Positions 58,862 through 64,000 of a stretch of DNA of 64,000 bases are shown piece after piece. The notes under the pieces were generated by a model that saw nothing but the letters and a program-made list of their open reading frames with translations, ran no database searches and had not been told where the DNA came from. The translations under genes were made by a program, and so were the position numbers. Numbering within the stretch: the stretch's first letter is position 1; the number at the start of each line of letters is the position of its first letter. The stretch is from Parus major (Eukaryota; Chordata; Aves; Passeriformes; Paridae): NCBI RefSeq assembly GCF_001522545.3, contig NC_031768.1, positions 113,458,421-113,522,420 of the forward strand, written 5' to 3'.

Positions 58862-59310
58862 TCCCCTCTCAGCCTTTCCTTGCCCAGAGTAACCAGGCCC
58901 AGCTCCCACAGCCTCTCCTCACACAAGAGATGCTCCAGACTCCTCATCCTCTCTGTGCTCCCCACTGGACATTCTCCAGTAGCTCCTGGATACATCTTCT
59001 AGACAGAATAGAAACAAGGAGAGGTCTTTTCAGCCCACCCCATGATCAAGTTGGCATTCCAAAACACCAAGTGCTCAGCTACAAAAATGCCTGATATTAA
59101 AGAGATTTCATTTGCAGAGGTATTTGCAAAGTAAATTAATCATCAATCATCTTATTAACCCAGAGTCAGGAAAGTAAACACGTCAACTTTGATCAGTATA
59201 AGTAGTCCTTGGATTTGGGGTTAAAGTGATGCCAAGCTCTTTTGTTTCTCATCCCTGATGTTTGACATGGTTACACCACAAGGAATAAAAACAATTTGGC
59301 TGGGTAGGAT

Positions 59311-59375
59311 GAAGCACCCTGGTCTCCTGGGAGGTGTCCGTGCCCAGGGCAGGGGGTGGCACTGGATGGGCTCAG
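59311..59375 (+). mobile_element. CR1 LINE 3' remnant in GRIK1 intron 3
   Basis: GAAGCACCCTGGTCTCCTGG, GAGGTGTCCGTGCCCAGGGC and AGGGGGTGGCACTGGATGGG match the CR1 near-terminal order on the + strand. The GGTCCCTTCC tail is lost. Confidence 0.75.
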
Positions 59376-60942
59376 GGGGTCAGGCTTTTGCCATGTCCTC
59401 CAGAAAAAGAGCTGCAGTTCTTTCCACCCCTGCTTTGGCTTCTCCAGGACACCACACCTGGGCTCCATCTCCACTTCACGTGGCAGCAGGAAGCGTTGGG
59501 AAGTTCAAGGTCCCAGTCTGATGTGACCAAAGGAGATATTTTAAGGCACACAGTAATTTCTCCCCCCTAAAAGGAGAGGGAGGTGGGTTGGAAAGTCCTT
59601 TATTTTTTATTTTTTTTTGCTTTTCACCACACCTGCACTCAAGCACTTTTTGTTGCTGGGGAGACAAACACCAGTTCTCAGTAGGAGGTGTGGATGAGAT
59701 GAAGGCTTCCCTGAATGCCCAACTCCTCCCAAACCTCAGCTTTCCCTCCTGGAGCTGCTGTCCCAGGGCACTGCAGCCAGGAGCGAGCCCTTGGGACTTG
59801 GGCTGCACTTCCCAGGCAGGTGACACCAACCCCTTTCCCACCATAACCAGCTCCAGTGGTCTCTGTTCCTCAGCTGGCCCCTGGCCAGCTCCCAGTGCAG
59901 GCAGCATTTCCAGCTGGACACTCAGAATGTTCCATGTTCTCCGTTGGTGAGGAGGGACAGCAGCTTCTCCCCAAGCACGTGTTCAGTATTGAGTGAAAGC
60001 CAAAAGTCCTGGACTCAGTGAGCCCTCAGAACCTGGCAGGGAAGAGGGAGCTTTTTCTTGCCTTCGATGTGCCACTCAACCACCCCACACAAATATTCAC
60101 ACCCCACACAAATATTATCCCCACTCCCAGCAGGAGAAGCAGGAGCTCCTTCATTTTAATTTGTTTGATTTTTGTTCGAGAAGCGCTCCTTGCCTGTGTT
60201 CTCTCTCTCTCTATGCATGTTTTTAAGGCAGCCTTTTCCTTCCCCTCGGCAGGAGATCAGGAATTTTTTGTGGGAGAATTGCATTCATGGATAACGAGAG
60301 GCTGTAATCACACACCTCAAAGAGCTCTTAACTATCTTCCCTCGGTTTTGGAGGCAGTGTAAATGGCACAGGAGTGCTGATTTAGCCAGTGGAACTGCAC
60401 TGTGTTTAAAAACTTGGACAAGGCTCTGGCTGAGCTCCACTGACTCCAGCTAAGGCATGTAAAGCTGTTCCAGCTGAACACCAGCTCTGAGAAATCACCT
60501 GTGTTTGAGGACATAGAGCTGCATCTCAAAAGCTTCTGTAAGATCTCACAGCTGCTGAGTGACATCAGGCAGGAAAGTTAGAGGTTTCCTCAGTTTTATC
60601 TTCTTGCTGTTTGGTATTGGAATAATAATGAGCTCCACAAGAAGAAGCCTTATTTGCTTTTTATGTCTCAATTTAAACATACTACAATATGTTTATATTG
60701 TATTATATCAATGCAAACATATCCTGTAGTCAACCAGTTAAAAACACCTTTCAAAATATTTAGATGTTGAAGCCAAGTATAAATATGGGAATGAAAGGCT
60801 TTAATAATATTAGTTAGGAAGCTGGCAAATATGGAACTAGCAATTATCCTTAGGGAGAGTGGAGTGTGAGAAGCCCTGTGTAGCTGACAATAAATCCTTG
60901 TGGCACAGGCTGGTGATTGTGTCCTTGCCTGTCATTTTTCAG

Positions 60943-61124
60943 GTCTCATTCGCCTGCAGGAGCTCATCAAAGCCCCTTCCAGATACAACATTAAAATCAA
61001 AATCCGGCAGCTGCCCTCTGGGAACAAGGATGCCAGGCCTCTGCTGAAGGAAATGAAGAAGGGCAAGGAGTTCTATGTGATATTCGATTGCTCGCATGAG
61101 ACGGCGGCAGAAATCCTCAAACAG
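60943..61124 (+). CDS. GRIK1: GRIK1 exon 4 (amino-terminal domain)
   Basis: This 182-base exon reads [38 protein letters not shown] and [20 protein letters not shown], ending KQ. It carries the amino-terminal domain on from the VVYEDSTG junction. The acceptor is CATTTTTCAG|GT (phase 1) and the donor AAACAG|GTACCA, leaving phase 0. [14 protein letters not shown] and [17 protein letters not shown] fit GluK1. As I recall them, GluK2 has LRLKIRQLP and SHEMAAGI, and GluK3 has RLKIRQLPIDSDD. Third-position GC is intermediate (42 of 60). Exon 5, which should open with residues like the GluK1 FMGMMTEYYH segment, is not found in the remaining 2.9 kb. Confidence 0.97.
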
Positions 61125-64000
61125 GTACCAGGGACGGGGAGGCAGAGCTCCACCTGAGCCTTGTACCCTGAAATCCTCTCTGATTCCACTTCCTGGGAGC
61201 ACTAAACCCAAAGGCCTGGGACAGGGGGTTGTGAATGCAGGGACAGAAGTGACAACAAAAGGTGCCACAGAGCCCCTGACATGCCCAGAGAGCCCCATGT
61301 GTGTCCCACAGGAGCAAAAGGGCTTTTCTTTCTGACATTCCAGGTGCTGCCTGACTAGGGACAACATCACTTCATGGGCTTCAGCTTGTCCTGGTTTAAT
61401 CAACAGAGCTTTTATTTCTTTCCTGTTAAAAAAAAAAAGGGGGGGGGCAGGATCAGAAGAAAAAACTATCTTTTAAAGCAATGAGAGAGCTTGTTGTGCG
61501 AGGGCTGGCCCAGCCCAAGTGTGAGATTTGGGCAACCACAGCAGGCAAGGACAAACACAACCTGACATTAATGGGCTGGCACATTCCCAGGGGCACACAG
61601 GGAGTGGTGGGAATCCGAATTTACTGGTGTCACTTGCTGTATATTCCTTGACAATAAAAGTCTAAAGCACAGTGTTGGCCTGCAGAAAATAGCTCCATAC
61701 ATTTTGAGGGCAGATCCCTTCTTGCTGCACCTGCAGGGATGAGGGATGAGTTGTTATTTCTCCTGCCAATCAAGCTGATGTGATACCCTGATCACAACAG
61801 AGCACCAGAGAGCTTCCACTAACTAAATGCCCATAAAAGTCCCTTTCTGTTCCCATCCCAGAATGTTTTACTGAAATACTGAGGTTCTGCAGAGCAGCTT
61901 CTTGTGCCAAAGTTGGTAAGGCATTCCTGTGTGGAGCCTGGACTCTTCCTCTCCAGGCTGGAGAAAGCTGGGACTTGCAGAATCAGCTGCAGCACACCAT
62001 TCCTGTGAGCTTGTAGGGGGAGGTTTCCTGCTCTCAGGAATGCTTCCCTGCAGCACATGTTAGGATTTCCTGGCTGTGGATGCTTTGAGGTTCAGGGGTG
62101 GGGAGGGCACTGTAGGGCACTGTTTGGGCAGGGGGGGTGGGCTGTCCCCCCAGTCTGCTCCTTGCAGGGCTGCCCAAAAGCATCCCCACTTTTGGCTGCT
62201 CCAAAAGGAGATCTGTGGGGGAAGAGTTAAGTTGACAACACAGATTTTGAAGGACCGACAAGATGAAGGTGCAGATGTCTGGCACACTGCAGGAGGCACA
62301 AAGCTTCCAATATGCCAGGCTGAGTATGGAAAAAAACCCCAAAACAAAACCCAAGTGTCAAAAGAAGAGGAGGGAGTGCTGAAAGATGCAATAAGCAGGG
62401 CAAAGCAGCAGAAAAGTTTGTGTGGGATATGGATCAGCCAGAGAAGTGACAGGCTGCAGATACAGATAATGCTCTCCAGTGCCTGAAGAACTGGGGGAAG
62501 GAGAGGGAATGACAGTGTGGGAGATAACAGGAAGATTGAGAGAGGTACACCTGTGGGTCAGTGCTGTGGGAGAGGAAACAACATAAATACAGGCTGGAAA
62601 GAAAGGGAAAATGGCTTTTCTGTGAGCTAGTTCTGTGGCTGGGTGTGGATGCTGGCAGCAATAACTGGGGGGTTGAGTCCCTCCCTGCCAGAAACAGCTG
62701 TGAAATGTGCAGGCGTGGAGGGCTCCGAATTGCTGTGGGGCTCCCCTGATTGCAGGTTACAGGAAGAGCCCTGGTTCACCTCCCCATCCCTGCACTCACA
62801 AACCCCTCTGTCATTTTACCCTGGCTGGAAGCAAGATATCAAACACTGGAGAAATCATTTCAAGGAAACTCTGTGACATCAGTAGAGAATATTTTTGGCT
62901 TTGCAAACACTCCAGTAGCCATCACAGCAATAACAGGTATTGTTGTTAAATTATGTAAGATTTCTAACAGGAGCAGGACTCAAGGTCACCTAAAGCTGTC
63001 CCCAGAGCAGCTCTTTCTTGTCTGTTCACTGTTTTTAGGTGAGGTAGTAGGTGTTTGGTAGCCCATGGAGCAGGGAGGGGATACCAGCTGTGGCACTGCT
63101 TGTTACCCAGGGAGGGAGGTGCCCAAAAGCTCCTCTGGGAGCAGGATTAGCCCAGAACTCTGCTGGAGCTGTGCTGGCAGTGTGTGCACCTCTCCACTCA
63201 CCTCCTCCAGTCTCTGCTTTAAAAAACACCACAAAAGACAGATTTCTTCTCCAATTTCTGCTTATTTATGGCTTCCACTAAAACCCCGTGAAGCCACACT
63301 TCCTTGTGTGCACAACAAGAGCAGGTGAATCAATAACCTAATTCAACCAAAATACAGAGCCTGCACACAGCTGAACAAGCTATTTTCTGAATTCCCACAT
63401 TTCCCCTTCTCTCTGACACACTCAGAGCCTGGATGTCCTCAGTCCCTGAGCAGCCCAAGAAGGCTCTTTTGCTGGTTATGGCATTTACCTGGAATATTTG
63501 GTGGACAGAGAGTTGGTGCTCTGTCTGCATTAGGCAAGCACTCCCCAGGTAAATGAAATACTGCTCTTGCAAAGTGCCATCTGTTTTATGCACAAATCCT
63601 GCAATTTATCCTGCTCACTGTTCAGTCTGATACTGCCTTTTGTATGAGGCCGAGTTGTTTTGCTTAACCCTCAGTTTGTGCTAACACACCAGGAGTGAAC
63701 GCAGATTTTACTGCTAGGCAAACTCACCCCTCACAAAGTACATCCCTGCTAACCTTAAATTACCTGCTCCTTTCTTCACACCCCCAAAATACATTTGAGG
63801 AAGTGTACTGTATATTTAATCAGGTTTAAGGCTCTCACAGAGCATCTTGTAGAGACGATGTGACAGACAACGAAAAGAATCATTAATTCAGTTCCTCCAG
63901 AAGGTTGAAAAACCAGGTGTCACCATGGAGTACATTCCTGGTACAGTAATAGATGTGAGAATAGAAAACTTCAGCTCCTGACTGTGCTCCTTCGAGGAAC
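61125..64000 (+). other. GRIK1: GRIK1 intron 4, 5' part
   Basis: Begins GTACCAGG at the exon 4 donor and runs to the window end without exon 5. An A run followed by eight or more G occurs at about 61427-61448. The + strand is purine-rich around 62340-62620. No recognisable transposon or RNA gene was seen. Confidence 0.85.

Larger units (their letters stand above)
57850..59000 (-). mobile_element. CR1 LINE 3' half, antisense, interrupted by a minisatellite and a gap
   Basis: Left part, read on +: CCCAGTCCAACCCCCCAGCC, AGGCAGGGTCACTGGAGCAG, CCAGAGAGGGAGACTCCAGG, CCCTCCCTGGGCAGCTGTCC, AGTTCTTCCTCAGGCTGAGG and CATCCTGTCACTGGCACCAC. After the gap the CR1 order resumes with CCCCTCTCAGCCTTTCCTTG, CAGGCCCAGCTCCCACAGCC, TCTCCTCACACAAGAGATGC and CATCCTCTCTGTGCTCC. 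The intervening N run plus a 21-bp repeat lie where only a short CR1 segment would be expected, so the element has been expanded internally. Confidence 0.85.
57633..60942 (+). other. GRIK1: GRIK1 intron 3 (3310 bp)
   Basis: Begins GTGAGTGG and ends TGTCATTTTTCAG. It holds an antisense CR1 split by an assembly gap and a minisatellite, a short + strand CR1 tail, and otherwise unique sequence. The last ~350 bases are AT-rich. Confidence 0.93.

Noticed and set aside
61125..64000. GRIK1 exon 5
   Set aside because: I looked for a short phase-0 exon with the FMGMMTEYYH-type sequence and found none. It probably lies downstream of the window.

Overview
The window is vertebrate nuclear DNA, almost certainly from a bird and perhaps a passerine. 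The evidence is intron-sized non-coding DNA with modest repeat content, many short 3'-truncated CR1 LINE fragments ending in the typical avian tail (GGTCCCTTCCA...ACCATTC...), and three GT-AG-flanked exons of a vertebrate neuronal receptor gene. There are no bacterial operons, CRISPR arrays, rRNA genes or recognisable tRNA genes. Nearly all open reading frames across the rest of the window are chance frames through non-coding DNA or tandem repeats.

The one gene I can support is GRIK1 (kainate-type ionotropic glutamate receptor subunit GluK1) on the + strand. Exon 2 (54690-54857), exon 3 (57375-57632) and exon 4 (60943-61124) encode consecutive parts of the extracellular amino-terminal domain. 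The splice phases agree at every junction, and the spliced frame is open. Exon 1 (5'UTR and signal peptide) is not visible. It is either upstream of the window, hidden in the assembly gap at 1289-2166, or too diverged to see. Exon 5 onward lies beyond 64000. Everything from the left part of the window to 54689 is therefore probably GRIK1 intron 1, or upstream flank plus intron 1 if the CpG-rich block at 2.2-3.9 kb is the promoter.

Layout: 1-1288 unique DNA; 1289-2166 gap; 2225-2795 G-rich minisatellite; 2800-3925 CpG-rich unique block; 3930-4330 AT-rich conserved-looking block; 4.3-54.7 kb non-coding DNA with CR1 fragments, a solo LTR with target-site duplication (26244-26851), six minisatellites or local duplications, and microsatellites; 54.7-61.1 kb GRIK1 exons 2-4 with CR1-rich introns; 61.1-64 kb start of intron 4. 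Five runs of N are present, and four of them abut or interrupt tandem repeats.

I found no convincing undescribed biological system. The best leads are the CpG island with a G-quadruplex-capable minisatellite and an adjacent gap, the abrupt change in third-position GC between GRIK1 exons 2 and 3, a minisatellite born inside a CR1 copy, the intact-ended solo LTR, and several register-perfect minisatellites.
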